Origin: Lucifuga dentata
Taxonomy: Eukaryota > Chordata > Actinopteri > Ophidiiformes > Bythitidae
Length of the DNA stretch: 64,000 nt
Direction of reading: 5' to 3'
Assembly: GCA_014773175.1 (NCBI GenBank)
Contig: VXCM01000046.1
Coordinates: 1 to 64,000 of the forward strand
A program made the position numbers and the translations under genes. The notes below the pieces were generated by a model. It did not search any database, had not been told where the DNA came from, and was given only the letters and a program-made list of their open reading frames with translations. This document shows, piece by piece, positions 1 through 10,830 of this stretch. Within the stretch, counting starts at the first letter, position 1; each line of letters begins with the position of its first letter.

Positions 1-40
1 ACCTAACCGAGAGTAACAGTAGAAGTGAACACCCGTTACA
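1..40 (+). repeat. 3' end of the 5' LTR
   Basis: These 40 bases are identical to 8352-8391 and end in GTTACA, the inverse of the TGTAAC that opens the 3' LTR at 7401. The rest of this LTR lies left of the window. Confidence 0.93.
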
Positions 41-41
41 A

Positions 42-53
42 TGGTGCCGTGAC
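42..53 (+). other. Primer-binding site, tRNA-His type
   Basis: TGGTGCCGTGAC begins one base after the LTR end. It is complementary to the 3' end (GTCACGGCA plus CCA) of vertebrate tRNA-His as I know it, over 12 bases. The position and the leading TGG are those of a minus-strand primer site. The tRNA identity is from memory and was not searched. Confidence 0.75.
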
Positions 54-470
54 CTTCAAGGATTCTTTTGAGATCGACGTCTGTTCGTTCGCCGGTGGAA
101 GCTGCAGTCATCTTATTCGGTGTGGAGGTTTGAACTGTATTCNGACGTCTGTTCGTTCGCCGGTGGAAGCTGCAGTCATCTTATTCGGTGTGGAGGTTTG
201 AACTGTATTCAGGTATTTCAAGTTCTGCCATCAGACTGTCTTATTGAACTGTTGGAATGTCGTTCACTACAGCAGTGGATAGAACAACACGGACCGCTGT
301 TCACCATACAGATAAACTGTGCTGGTTTGGACTGATATTGTTATACTTCCCACTTTGTTTAATATTAATCAGCTGTTGATTACACTGTTATATCTCATTG
401 CATGTTGTGTTACCTATTGCCTTGATTTAACGTGTTTTTTTTTTAAGATCTCTGTAATGTGACTGTTGTC
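54..470 (+). other. Retroelement 5' leader
   Basis: Non-coding leader between the primer-binding site and the gag ATG. Positions 76-142 are repeated at 144-210 around an N at 143 (assembly overlap). A donor-like CAG|GTATTT at 209-217 and a pyrimidine-rich acceptor ending TTTAAG at about 447 could define a leader intron. That is inference only. Confidence 0.6.
76..210 (+). repeat. Gap duplication around N143
   Basis: 76-142 is identical to 144-210 (67 bp). Probably an unmerged contig overlap. Confidence 0.9.
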
Positions 471-1891
471 ATGGCTGAAGGTGTGGCATATTCTGTTGGG
501 GGTGAGGGTGATGATGCTCATCACGATTCTTGTGAGTACCGGTTTGGTATGGGGAGAGGTTTGAATAACCGCCCCTTTGTGACCGAAACACCAGGGTCTA
601 GAGACAGAGTATTAGATACTTCAGTGTTCACTTCAACACGCTATGTCGACTCTGCTAGGGCAGATCAGGATGAACAACCCTCAGATCTGGGTTCACTTAT
701 CACACAGTTAGCTGAAAAGATAGGACAGTCTATCACAGTACAGCTCCAGTCTGATAGGAGCACACATAGCACTTCCACATACAGAAATCCTAACCAACCT
801 CTGGATATGACACTGTCTAATGTCAAGCTNCACATAGCACTTCCACATACAGAAATCCTAACCAACCTCTGGATATGACACTGTCTAATGTCAAGCTGGT
901 TATGCAGTCAGATGCAAAAGAACCCCCTATATTTAGGGGTGATGGCACAGACAAGTTTACAGTACATGAGTGGGAAGAACTAATAACTTTATACCTGAGA
1001 AAGCGTGCCATTCCAGCTCATGAACATTCACAGGAAATTCTGTCCAGGCTTATGGGCAAAGCGGGTGATGTGGTGAAGATAAAGTTGTGCAACGATGCTA
1101 CTATTAACCACAAAGACAATCCCAATGTGATTTTTGACATCCTCAAGCACCACTTTAGTGAGGTGAATTACTCAAATATGCCCTTAGCTGACTTCTATAA
1201 CACCCTGCCAATGCCAAATGAGGATGTTATGGAGTATTGGATTAGACTAAACAAAACCATGGATGTTGTGTGTGAATGCTTGAAGAGACAGGGCCGTAGT
1301 ATTGGGGACCCAAGCCATGAGGTCACCATGATGTTTATCAACCACTGCCCAGACCAGTCTCTTGCAAGTGTTTTCAAGTTCAAATCAGCAGACAAATGGT
1401 CAGCTAGTGAAATTCAAGAAAGACTTGATGAATACATACAGGAGAAGAAAATTAAAGCTACAGTAACATCTCATAGACTTAACATGGGGGAACGTAAAGT
1501 TCACTCCCAGAGTTACATGCCCATGGTTGACAATGTAGCTTTGTTGAACTCTGCTCAGTCTCCTGTGCCTTCTATTGTGTCTACAGCTCAATCCAGTCTA
1601 GACAATGCCTGCTTGAAGAGCTTGGTGGGCCTGTTAGATAGACTGGTCACTCAGCAGACACAAATACCTGTTAACCCTTGCAACCAACCTGTGGCTTCTC
1701 AGACTCCCCGCAGAGCATGTGGTGTCTGTGGAGATTCCAATCACTCGACACTATCCCACTGCAGACGGGAGAATCGATGTCTGAGGTGTTTGGTTCCTGG
1801 TCACTGGAAGAAGGACTGCCCCCAAAAGTCTAACCACCATCGCTCCCAACCTAACAGCAGCTCTGGTGGCCAGAACCTGCAGTTAAACTAG
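471..1891 (+). CDS. gag polyprotein of the gypsy element
   Basis: Capsid/nucleocapsid protein that packages the element RNA. The open frame runs upstream of 471, but the first ATG is at 471 in a good context (GTCATGG). The middle is a helical capsid-like region with no obvious catalytic motif. Two zinc knuckles lie near the C-terminus: a variant CX2CX4HX5C at about 1720-1764 and a canonical CX2CX4HX4C at about 1780-1821, followed by a basic, Ser/Asn-rich tail. The stop is TAG at 1889-1891. An N at 830 is flanked by a 67-bp direct duplication (763-829 and 831-897); the halves on either side share one frame if that extra 68 bp is disregarded, so gag is probably intact in the animal. Pol follows in the -1 frame. 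Confidence 0.9.
763..897 (+). repeat. Gap duplication around N830 (gag)
   Basis: 763-829 is identical to 831-897 (67 bp). It breaks the gag frame artificially. Confidence 0.9.
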
Positions 1892-1944
1892 ACAACCCAC
1901 ACCTGAGAGGGGGCGGTGTGGGTATGGATACAGACAATTCCCTC
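1882..1944 (+). promoter_or_regulatory. Probable -1 ribosomal frameshift signal at the gag/pol junction
   Basis: GTTAAAC (1882-1888) is read G TTA AAC in the gag frame and is followed at once by the gag stop TAG. Six bases later a perfect 9-bp stem pairs 1895-1903 with 1915-1923. Five loop bases, GAGGG (1907-1911), can pair with CCCTC at 1940-1944, giving an H-type pseudoknot. The -1 frame is open across the site and leads directly into pol. GUUAAAC is a known slippery heptamer (equine arteritis virus). The structure was found by eye and its energy was not computed. Confidence 0.75.
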
Positions 1945-4900
1945 ATTGATGAGAATGATTTAGCTCAATTGTACAAAAAGAGCTGTACTGATGCACCTGA
2001 GGGTTCCAGAGTGGTCATTCAAGGGGTCCAAAAGGTTAAAGCNCGGTGTGGGTATGGATACAGACAATTCCCTCATTGATGAGAATGATTTAGCTCAATT
2101 GTACGAAAAAAGCTGTACTGATGCACCTGAGGGTTCCAGAGTGGTCATTCAAGGGGTCCAAAAGGTTAAAGCTTTCGGCGAATTGTTCTATACCCCTGTG
2201 CTTGTCAATCATAAGGTGCAGCTTCAAGGCATGTTAGACTCTGGCTCTATGGCATGCACGATCAGCAAAAATGCAGAAGAAAAACTCAGTGTTGCTGAAG
2301 TCTTGCCTCAGAAACAGCATCCTGATGAAAACATTGTCTTGATTGGTTGTGGTGGTCTGCAAGCTCAGGCTGATGCCTTCTATGAGCTTGATATACAGCT
2401 TTTTGGTGTTCACTGCATTGTGCCCACCTTGGTTGTGCCTGGTCAGCACGACGACCTCATCTTGGGTTCTAATTTCATTAAGCACCTCGTCCATGACTTG
2501 AAAGGTAGCAATATCTACTGGGATATTGCAGCTCGACATGAATGTGAATCTAACCCAGAAGTTGAACAGTTCTTGTCTATGTTCACCAACGTTCAGCGTT
2601 GGAGAGGGGACAAGGTCCCTGACAAAATCGGGACTGTTAAGCTCACTCAGGCAGTCACACTTTTGCCCAGGCATGAACATCTGATCTGGGGCAGACTTCC
2701 TCCTACAGTACCTATGTCACCTGGCAGCACTGTTGTTGTTGAACCCTCTACTTCACGAGCTAAGCCAAGAAATGTCATGGTGGGACGCTTGGTTACACCT
2801 CTGTGGGGTGATAGGCGAGTTCCTATGACGGTTGTGAACCCCTCAGACAAACCTGTCACATTGAAGAGGAATTGTAAGCTAGCTGATGTGTCGCCATGTC
2901 TAGCTATTGAGGATTTTGATGTTTTTCAGGGTATACATACTGTCTCAGGGGTGCAGCAGCCACATGTGTCTTTCAGTATTTTTCCCGCTGCTGAGTTGAC
3001 CAAACGCTTGTCAGATCTGGGCCTCAGTGCCATTAACATTGACTCCTGTGAGGTTAGTGAAGCTTGTAAGTCTGAACTCACCCAGTTGCTTGTTGAATAC
3101 CAAGACATTTTTTCCAAACATCCACTGGACTGTGGTGAGGCTAAGGGTTATACACATCNGTTGAATACCAAGACATTTTTTCCAAACATCCACTGGACTG
3201 TGGTGAGGCTAAGGGTTATACACATTGTATTCGTCTCACAGATGAACGCCCCTTTCGTCTACCATATCGACGAGTCCCACCCGCTCACTATCAGAAACTG
3301 AGACAGGTTCTCAATGATATGGAGGAAAGAGGAATCATCAGAAAGTCTTCGAGTGAATACGCGTCACCATTGGTAATGGTGTGGAAGAAAGATGGTGGGT
3401 TGCGGATTTCTACGGACTTCAGGTGGCTTAATGCTCGCACTTTAAAAGATGCTCATCCATTGCCACATCAGTCTGATTGCTTAGCTGCTCTTGGTGGCAA
3501 TTGTTTTTTCAGCACAATGGATCTCACGTCCGGCTTTTACAACATTCCAATGCATGAGGATGACAAGAAGTATACAGCCTTTACTACACCGCTGGGGTTA
3601 CATGAATATAACCGCATGCCACAGGGTCTGTGCAATAGCCCTGCATCCTTCATGAGAATGATGATGGGAATCTTTGGTGATATGAACTTCACCAAACTCT
3701 TGTGTTATCTTGACGATCTTCTTGTTTTTGCACCTTCAGAAGGCGAGGCTCTGTCCAGACTGCTCATGGTGTTTCAGAGGTTGCGGGAGAACAATCTGAA
3801 ATTGGCCCCAAAAAAATGTCATCTGCTGCAGAAAAAGGTCAAATTCCTTGGCCACATCATTGATGGTGGGGGTGTGTCTGTTGATCAGACAAAGGTGGAA
3901 GTTAATACAAACATGGAGGTTCAGGACCTCATGGACGGTGATGGTTGCACACCTAATGTCCGAAGAATAAGATCCTTCCTTGGCATGGTGTTCTATTATC
4001 AGCNATTCCTTGGCCACATCATTGATGGTGGGGGCGTGTCTGTTGATCAGACAAAGGTGGAAGTTATTACAAACATGGAGGTTCAGGACCTCATGGATGG
4101 TGATGGTTGCACACCTAATGTCCAAAGAATAAGATCCTTCCTTGGCATGGTGTTCTATTATCAGCATTTCATCCCAAAGTGTTCCGCCATTGCGAAGCCA
4201 CTGTTTGTGCTCACTGCAGGGCAGAAGAGGAGAGGAAAGTCCGCTATTGTTGAAAAACCTCTCGGTAGCTATCGTAAGCTCACCCCTGCAGACTGGACAA
4301 CAGAGTGTGCTGATGCATTTGTCCGGCTAAAGTCTATGCTGTTGGAATGTGTCGTGCTTGCTCATCCTGACTTTGATGAAGCATTCATTCTGTCCGTCGA
4401 TGCATCACTGGACGGTCTTGGTGCAGTGCTCTCACAAGTACCAAAAGGAGAAACTAAAGCCAGACCAGTTGCTTTTGCAAGCAAAACTCTGAGTGCATCA
4501 CAGCGGAAGTATCCAGCTCATCGCCTGGAGTTCATGCTCTCAAGTGGAGTGTGTGTGAGAAGTTTAGTCATTGGCTGAAGGGCCAGAGCTTTACAGTTTG
4601 GACAGATAATAATCCACTAACATACCTTCTGACAAAGCCTAAACTTGATGCATGCGAGCTCCGCTGGGTTTCTAAGCTAGCTTCCTACTCCTTTGATCTA
4701 AAACACCTACCTGGAAAAAGGAATGTAGTGGCGGATGCTTTGAGCCGAGACCCCTTTGCAAAGCCCATCTGCAAAAGACTATTGGAGGAGCCATATTTGT
4801 CTCTCGTTCATGAATCTCAGGGGATGCCAGAGGACTCTGTGCAGGATGTTTTCAGAGTTAGCTGCCAGTCTCAAACCAGCAGGTCTGAATGCCAACCTTT

Positions 4901-6810
4901 GCCCAAGTATGCGTATGACACAGCTGAGGTTGGGGCTCTTTTCCAGGGCCACAGTGATTGGGCCGACGTGGTTGAGTCCAGAGCCATCCAGTTAGTCCAA
5001 CATATCCAACAGTTAGCAAGTGATCAGACTTCTGTGCCCATGTTCTCAGCTCAAGAGCTCCAACAAAGTCAAGAGCAAGATCCTAATATTTCTAAGGTGT
5101 TGCCCTTTATTGCAGCGAAAAGGCGTCCATCCAGGCGAGAAAGACATGGCGCTGACTCAAAGACCCTTAGGCTGTTCAGTCAATGGAATAAGCTGGAAGT
5201 CCATGATGATGTTTTGTACAGGGTGACAAAAGATCTTGTGTCCAAGCAAAAGCGGTTGCAATATGTGCTTCCTCAGACACTTAAAGGCAAAGCTTTGTCT
5301 GGCATCCATGATCTGGCAGGTCATCAGGGGCAGGATCGTACCCTTTCCCTTGCACGACAACGCTTTTATTGGCCTGACATGGAGAAGGACATAAGAACGT
5401 ATGTCAGACATTGTCAGAGATGTGTTCTTGGGAAATCGCCAGAACCTGCTGCTCGTGCACCCCTAGAAAACATCATAAGCACAACCCCGATGGAATTGGT
5501 GTGCATCGATTTCTGGTCGGCCGAGGACTGCAAACAGCGGTTAGTTGATGTCCTTGTAATCACTGATCACTTCACCAAGCTTGCTCATGCCTTCCCATGC
5601 ACTAACCAAACAGCTAAACAGGTTGCAAAGAAACTCTGGGACAATGTGTTCTGTATCTATGGTTTTCCACAGAGGATACACTCGGATCAGGGTACAAACT
5701 TTGAAAGCAACCTGATAGCAGAACTCCTTCAGCTTGCTGGTGTCGCCAAATCTCATACCACAGCTTACCATCCTATGGGCAACGGGGGCACAGAGCGCTT
5801 CAACTGCACATTAGGCAACATGCTTCGGACACTTCCCCTTGGTGTAAAACATCAATGGCCAGAGCAGATTCAAACTTTGACTTTTGCCTATAATTGCACC
5901 GTTCATGAGACTACTGGCTATGCACCTTTTTTTTCTCATGTTTGGACGCACCCCAAGACTGCCAGTCGACATCATGTTCAAGCCGGTCTTGACTGACCCT
6001 GGAACTGCTAACTATGATTCATATGCCAAGTCCCTGCTCTCTTGCATGAAAGTTGCGATGGAGATAGCCCAGAAACACACCTCCACTGAGCAGCAACATC
6101 AGGCCCGACAATACAATAAACATGTAAAGGGTACCTACCTGTCTGTTGGAGATCGTGTTTTGGTAGCGAACAAGGGGGAACGAGGGAAGAGGAAGTTGGC
6201 CGATAAATGGGAGGATAAAGTGTACACCGTTGTTGATATGAACCCTGGCATTCATGTCTACAAGATACAAGATGCAGCAGGGCAGATAAGAGTTGTGCAC
6301 AGGAATCTACTGTTGGAGGTCAACTTCCTGCCTTTGCCTCATATGGATCATAGTGGGCATACTGATACAACCACACAGTCATTTGCCGATGATGAGTCTG
6401 ATCAGGAGGACTGTGGCAGCAGTGATGGGACCGTTTCTCTGTCTGAAACACCATCTCAGGCTGGTGGATCATCACCACAGGAAGATGAAGTGGAGCCTCC
6501 CACATCACCATCTGGGGGACTATCCCACTCTGGGTCGGCTGATCCAGAAGAACCCTCTGAGACCAGTCCAGTTTCCACTACTGACATTACCCTTCATGAA
6601 CAACCAGCTATGCCAGTTATCAGACATTCGGTGTCAGATTTGCAACAACCAATGCCTGTTGACACCTCAGTCCACACAGACTCACATGCACTCACTACAG
6701 TAGATGGTTGTGTTAAGACACGGGCAGGCAGGCTGGTGAAGTCAGTAAACAGGTTAATAGAGTCCATGATTCAGAAACCAGTTTTGAGAGGTACAAATGT
6801 TTCATTTTGA
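1888..6810 (+). CDS. pol polyprotein (PR-RT-RNaseH-IN), broken by two 1-base shifts
   Basis: Carries all enzymes for copying and integrating the element. The protease has an Asp-Ser-Gly active site (D at 2237) instead of the more usual DTG. The RT palm motif YLDD is at 3706-3717. RNase H has Asp at 4399, Glu at 4528 and Asp at 4605. Integrase has an HX4HX29CX2C zinc finger (5307-5423) and a D,D(35)E triad at 5508, 5685 and 5793, followed by a GPY/F-like C-terminal domain and an acidic Ser/Pro-rich tail to the TGA at 6808. One base is missing at about 4531-4545, right after the RNase H Glu. One extra T lies in the T8 run at 5927-5934 near the end of the integrase core. N-gap duplications at 2043 and 3159 also shift the frame; the one at 4004 (162 bp with its N) does not. 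Confidence 0.93.
1914..2172 (+). repeat. Gap duplication around N2043 (pol start)
   Basis: 1914-2042 and 2044-2172 (129 bp) differ at two bases. It shifts the pol frame. Confidence 0.9.
3092..3226 (+). repeat. Gap duplication around N3159 (pol)
   Basis: 3092-3158 and 3160-3226 (67 bp) are near-identical. It shifts the pol frame just before the RT region. Confidence 0.9.
3843..4165 (+). repeat. Gap duplication around N4004 (RT)
   Basis: 3843-4003 and 4005-4165 (161 bp) have a few mismatches. With the N this is 162 bp, so the frame is kept and the RT would look 54 residues too long. Confidence 0.9.
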
Positions 6811-7400
6811 AGTAGTTCTCATTCTCTTTTGATGTAAAAAAAAAAAAAAAGTTCAGATGTGTATGCTTATTTTGTGGGTTACATAAGGTAAATGTAACAA
6901 GACTGACTTGTAAAGGGCCAAGTATTGTGTTGCGTAATAGGCGCTACATTCATCTCAGGGAATTTAGGGGCCTGATCAACCTCTTTGTTGTCTGAACCTC
7001 GCTCATGAGGTAACTTTTAAGTTGATTAAGTAGACTATGTCTTACTTTTTTTTTGCTTGTGCCAGGTTGTGTCAGTATTAGATGTATCTTCCTGGGAAAA
7101 CAAACCTGTCATCTTCATTAGCATCAGGATGTTGGTGAGTTTCAGGAGGGGTGAATGTAACTAGAGTAGATAAGATAAGNATAGGCGCTACATTCATCTC
7201 AGGGAATTTAGGGGCCTGATCAACCTCTTTGTTGTCTGAACCTCGCGCATGAGGTAACTTTTAAGTTGATTAAGTAGACTATGTCTTACTTTTTTTTTTG
7301 CTTGTGCCAGGTTGTGTCGGTATTAGATGTATCTTCTTGGGAAAACAAACCTGTCAGCTTCATTAGCATCAGGATGTTGGTGAGTTTCAGGAGGGGTGAA
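6811..7400 (+). other. Retroelement 3' untranslated region with polypurine tract
   Basis: No coding capacity. It begins soon after pol with an A15 run (about 6837-6851) and ends at the purine tract AGGAGGGG (7389-7396), the expected plus-strand primer just before the 3' LTR. Positions 6937-7179 and 7181-7424 are two about 98% identical copies around an N at 7180, so the tract and LTR start appear twice; the copy joined to the complete LTR is taken as the real one. Confidence 0.8.
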
Positions 7401-7424
7401 TGTAACCAGAGTAGATAAGATAAG
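6937..7424 (+). repeat. Gap duplication around N7180 (3' UTR and LTR start)
   Basis: 6937-7179 and 7181-7424 differ at several bases and one T in a homopolymer, so they may come from two alleles or two element copies. Confidence 0.88.
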
Positions 7425-7603
7425 CATAATTAATTTTATTTTATTTTCTTTCATGCTACTGTTCAGTGAAAATCTCACCAAATCCTGATTATTGTCTGTC
7501 CGATGAATGTTTTAGTAAAAGTTATTTATGTCATATTTACACTGGGATGCTAATATAGCTGTACTGTCGCTTTAAGAGATTGTAGCTTAGGTTGCGTCTC
7601 TTC

Positions 7604-7641
7604 CGGGCAGCTCTCAGTTCCCGCTATCTGACTGAGAGAAG
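7604..7641 (+). other. LTR exon-like block 1
   Basis: A 38-bp block followed directly by the donor GTATGC at 7642. It is repeated identically at 8113-8150. The transcript start is inferred from where the similarity begins. Confidence 0.7.
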
Positions 7642-7866
7642 GTATGCACAGTGTTCGCTAAGCAGTGAAAAAGTTATATTTTAATTGTTAAACTGTAAAA
7701 CACATCGTTTTGTGGTTGTTGATGATGTTTAGAATTAACGTGAACATGTAGTTATTCTGTTGATCGAGGGGAAACCATATCAATGCTTCTTTAGCGACGT
7801 TTTCGTTGGCTACGTATGTTCCAGCATTGTGTGGGGTTTTCACATGTACTTCTGTTTTGCTAACAG
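7642..7866 (+). other. Intron inside the LTR (225 bp)
   Basis: Begins GTATGC and ends with a pyrimidine-rich tract, TTCTGTTTTGCTAACAG. It is precisely absent from the copy at 8113-8224, which is the evidence that it is spliced. Confidence 0.8.
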
Positions 7867-7940
7867 GAAACCAAGACCTGTATGAGAGAGAGAATAACTG
7901 CGTGTCACAGCTTTATTTTCTGTTTAATTGATCTGTACAG
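7867..7940 (+). other. LTR exon-like block 2
   Basis: A 74-bp block ending ACAG before a near-perfect donor, GTATGT. It is identical to 8151-8224. Where the donor at 7941 joins in normal transcripts is not shown; an acceptor in the leader near 446 or a lost one before 8225 are candidates. Confidence 0.7.
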
Positions 7941-8112
7941 GTATGTTATCTTTCTAGTGTAAATCTTCTGTGTTAGTGCCACTTATGTTGGTTGCAGTTT
8001 AATGATTTGAGCTTGTGATTATCTGTGCAGTAATCAATCATTTCTGTGTTTTTTTTAATTCCATTTTCATAATTCAGCTGTATCTGATTTAAGATGTTTT
8101 AGTTGTATTTGG

Positions 8113-8224
8113 CGGGCAGCTCTCAGTTCCCGCTATCTGACTGAGAGAAGGAAACCAAGACCTGTATGAGAGAGAGAATAACTGCGTGTCACAGCTTTAT
8201 TTTCTGTTTAATTGATCTGTACAG
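8113..8224 (+). repeat. Spliced duplicate of LTR blocks 1 and 2
   Basis: 112 bp equal to 7604-7641 joined to 7867-7940 with no mismatch, lacking exactly the 225-bp GT-AG intron. It points to reverse transcription of a spliced RNA and joining into the LTR. The next bases (8225 on) would be the following exon. Confidence 0.85.
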
Positions 8225-9270
8225 AGCGAGCCAGATTCCGGACATTAAAGGAGCAGCAAGGAGTCAGTTTGTGGTTTGAGTCCTCCTTCGTGGTCTGAGT
8301 CCTCCTTCACAGAACACAACGCAGAGTACTAACTGTTATTCACGGGTGTACACCTAACCGAGAGTAACAGTAGAAGTGAACACCCGTTACATATGCTAAA
8401 ATTACATAACTTCTAAAACAAACCTGGATCCAGATTAGCACTAAAATGTAACTGTTTTTTTGAGTAATCCTGCTAACAAACAAACAAATACACAAACATC
8501 CAAACGCGGATGCATATGAAAACATAACCTCCTTTGCGAAAACAAGTTTTAATCAAGTAACCCAAACATAATCATTAATTTTTAATCACTTAAATGAGGA
8601 CAAGGGTAATTTAGGCTTATTGACTTGTTTCTGATGTTTTTGTTTTCAAGGGTTTTTATTTCTTGTGGAATAATTACTCTCACCATATATAGACTGTTGT
8701 CTTGTTTATTTTAAAGAAGTTCTATACATTAAAATAGACAATAAAAAGTTTAAAATGTCAGCTTAGTTTGGTTCTAGTTGACTAACTACTCTTTAATATT
8801 GGAATACTTCACTGCTAATGAAATATTTTCATGTTTCCGTATCACGTCAAACATGTACTGTAAAAACAAATTAGTTAGCTCTGCCAGCAGACGTTCAGTC
8901 ATTAATGTGTTCATTTTTGAAATGATAAATCCTGCTTCATTTCCTCTTTTGTTTCAAGATGAAGATAAAAGACTGCATGCATGGCGGCATGAATCCAAAA
9001 GAGATGCCGCCATTCTGTGACACGTATTGGAAGGGATTTAATTTTTCAGGGAAAACAGCAACAATCTGAAATGGCTCCTTAATCAATGGTTCCTTAATGC
9101 AATATGCTGAAGTGCTAATGGTACACAGGGTATGAATTCACCAAAGCATCTGTTTAAAATACCCTGAAAAGATGCATTAAATGTAAAGCTATGGTTTATC
9201 AATTTTCAAGAAATTTCAGATCTCTCAGTTAGATGAAGCTGCTCTGTTTCCCCCTTTTCTTTATTTTTGA

Positions 9271-9543
9271 GGAGCTGCACTGAGTTATTCGAGATGTTTT
9301 AAGCTTGAGGAGGTCAGAGAAAACCATCAACGGCCTTTAGCTACAGTTAAAAAAATTCTCATCACCGAAACCCCAAGCACATCTACAGTGGAAGCTTCCC
9401 TTAAAGAACAGGTAAAGAACCAGGAGCTCCGTCCAATCCACAGCTCCTCTCTGAGAAACATCCTGGCTGCAAGCTCAAATCACAGTGTTAATCTTGGCGA
9501 GCTGCTTGCCTGTGTGCAGCTGGGAGAGGTGGGTGTAAAATGA
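9271..9543 (+). other. Unassigned 90-codon open frame, possible exon
   Basis: An open frame without ATG runs from just after a TGA (9268-9270) to a TGA at 9541. It is preceded by a strong pyrimidine tract ending in AG (9247-9271) and has a donor-like GAG|GTGGGT near 9527-9535. The translation has balanced composition (for example TETPSTSTVEASLKEQ) but I do not recognise it. It is antisense to ptprn2. It could be chance. Confidence 0.25.
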
Positions 9544-9753
9544 AAGTGTAACAACAACAGTCTCACGCAGGTGTCAAAATGAGAAATATGACATTTCCCT
9601 TCTGAGATGGTATTAGTTTTGATATAATTTTGTATTGGGCCTGCCTGATGTGTCAGTGGGCTTTTTTTATTATTTTATTATTATTATTATTTTGCTTCAG
9701 GACAAACTGTTATAATCATTATTACATGTCTAAAGCTGAGTAGCTGCAGAAAG

Positions 9754-9755
<2 letters not shown>

Positions 9756-9804
<49 letters not shown>
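9756..9804 (+). repeat. (GA)n microsatellite
   Basis: About 24 uninterrupted GA dinucleotides. Confidence 0.97.
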
Positions 9805-9806
<2 letters not shown>

Positions 9807-10422
9807 CAAGAATATGGAAACAAAATACACATTGACTACTGTTTCCCCATACACACACACACATTCACACATACACACATTCCCCCTCTCTCTCTCTGAA
9901 GCTTCACAATGACAGCACTCAGATGAAATCAGTACATCACAGAAGCTCAACAACATCCCTGATACACATTCTGCTCCTGCATTAAGTTCCAAAATTTGCT
10001 GGATTTTTCTATGTACTGAATCTATATGCTCTCAACTATCAAGAGGTTAGATGGGAGAAAGACTAAACTGTACAAGCATCCCTCCCAGTCTTTTTAAAGA
10101 CACCTGTTGGGCTGCACTGCTCATCTCCTCTTCATCTAGCTGTCTGTCTGGGCTCTGAGGGGCTGATTACAGGAAGAGCTGATTCTAGCTGCACTGCTTA
10201 TCAGTCTAATTAGAGCCCCTGGCAGGTGACTTGAAGGAAGTGATGTGTCTTATGAATGTTCAGGCACATGGATTTTACAGGTAAAGTAGATGTTCCATGT
10301 GATAAAATGCAGGATAAAAAAAAATATGACTTAATAAAACTGTATTTTAGTCATCGTGTGACTTTGCTAAATCATCCACCTGCTGTTGAGGAAATGCATG
10401 CAAAGGTGGCTTAGTCCGACTT

Positions 10423-10830
10423 TAAAGGACCATACCGGCCATTTTGCATGTTTGAACCTAATATATTCAATTTTCATACATGTAACNAGGACCATACCGG
10501 CCATTTTGCATGTTTGAACCTAATATATTCAATTTTCATACATGTAACATTACAGACAATCATTTCCCAAATCATACTACTAGAATGATGAATTTTTTTT
10601 TTCGTTACCTTCCAGACCACTATTGGTTTCAGTTCATTTTGGTACGCTATTAAAATCGACTTGTTGATAGTTGAAATTCTTGGCATAGGTAATCCATCAT
10701 TGTGAACAACATGTGCATTCAGGTTTTTTCAAAGTTACGTCATTTTAGTGTTTAATCACAATAAAAAGCGCATTGAATGTATGTCTCCACTGGAGACTAC
10801 AGTCCCAAAAGGAGACCTTTAACCATGACT
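10423..10830 (+). mobile_element. TA-flanked MITE, copy 1, 3' truncated
   Basis: The start (TA then AAGGACCATACC) and about 400 bp of interior match the copies at 18131, 45570 and 57476. The right terminal repeat is missing. An N at 10487 lies between identical copies 10426-10486 and 10488-10548. Confidence 0.8.

Larger units (their letters stand above)
1..8391 (+). mobile_element. Ty3/gypsy LTR retrotransposon, 5' LTR cut by window edge
   Basis: The order is LTR end, primer-binding site, gag with CCHC zinc knuckles, then pol as protease, reverse transcriptase, RNase H and integrase, then a polypurine tract and a full 3' LTR. Reverse transcriptase and RNase H before integrase is the Ty3/gypsy (Metaviridae) order. 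Positions 1-40 repeat 8352-8391 exactly, which shows that the window opens inside the 5' LTR. The reading frames hold apart from two one-base shifts in pol and several N-gap duplications, so the insertion looks young. No env-like ORF is seen. If the space left of 24985 is ptprn2 intron, the element sits there antisense to that gene. The target-site duplication cannot be checked because the 5' flank is outside the window. Confidence 0.95.
7401..8391 (+). repeat. 3' LTR, 991 bp
   Basis: It opens TGTAAC and ends GTTACA, perfect 6-bp terminal inverted repeats, and its last 40 bases equal the 5' LTR end at 1-40. A TATA-like TTTAAGA at about 7571 lies some 30 bases upstream of a proposed transcript start near 7604. 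The LTR holds two exon-like blocks with GT-AG boundaries, a spliced duplicate of them at 8113-8224, and a 19-bp tandem pair at 8271-8308. No AATAAA was seen. TG at 7397 is a less likely alternative start. Confidence 0.9.

Noticed and set aside
6894..6900. TGTAAC at 6894 as a possible LTR start
   Set aside because: It lacks a polypurine tract and the following sequence does not match the LTR seen at 7401.
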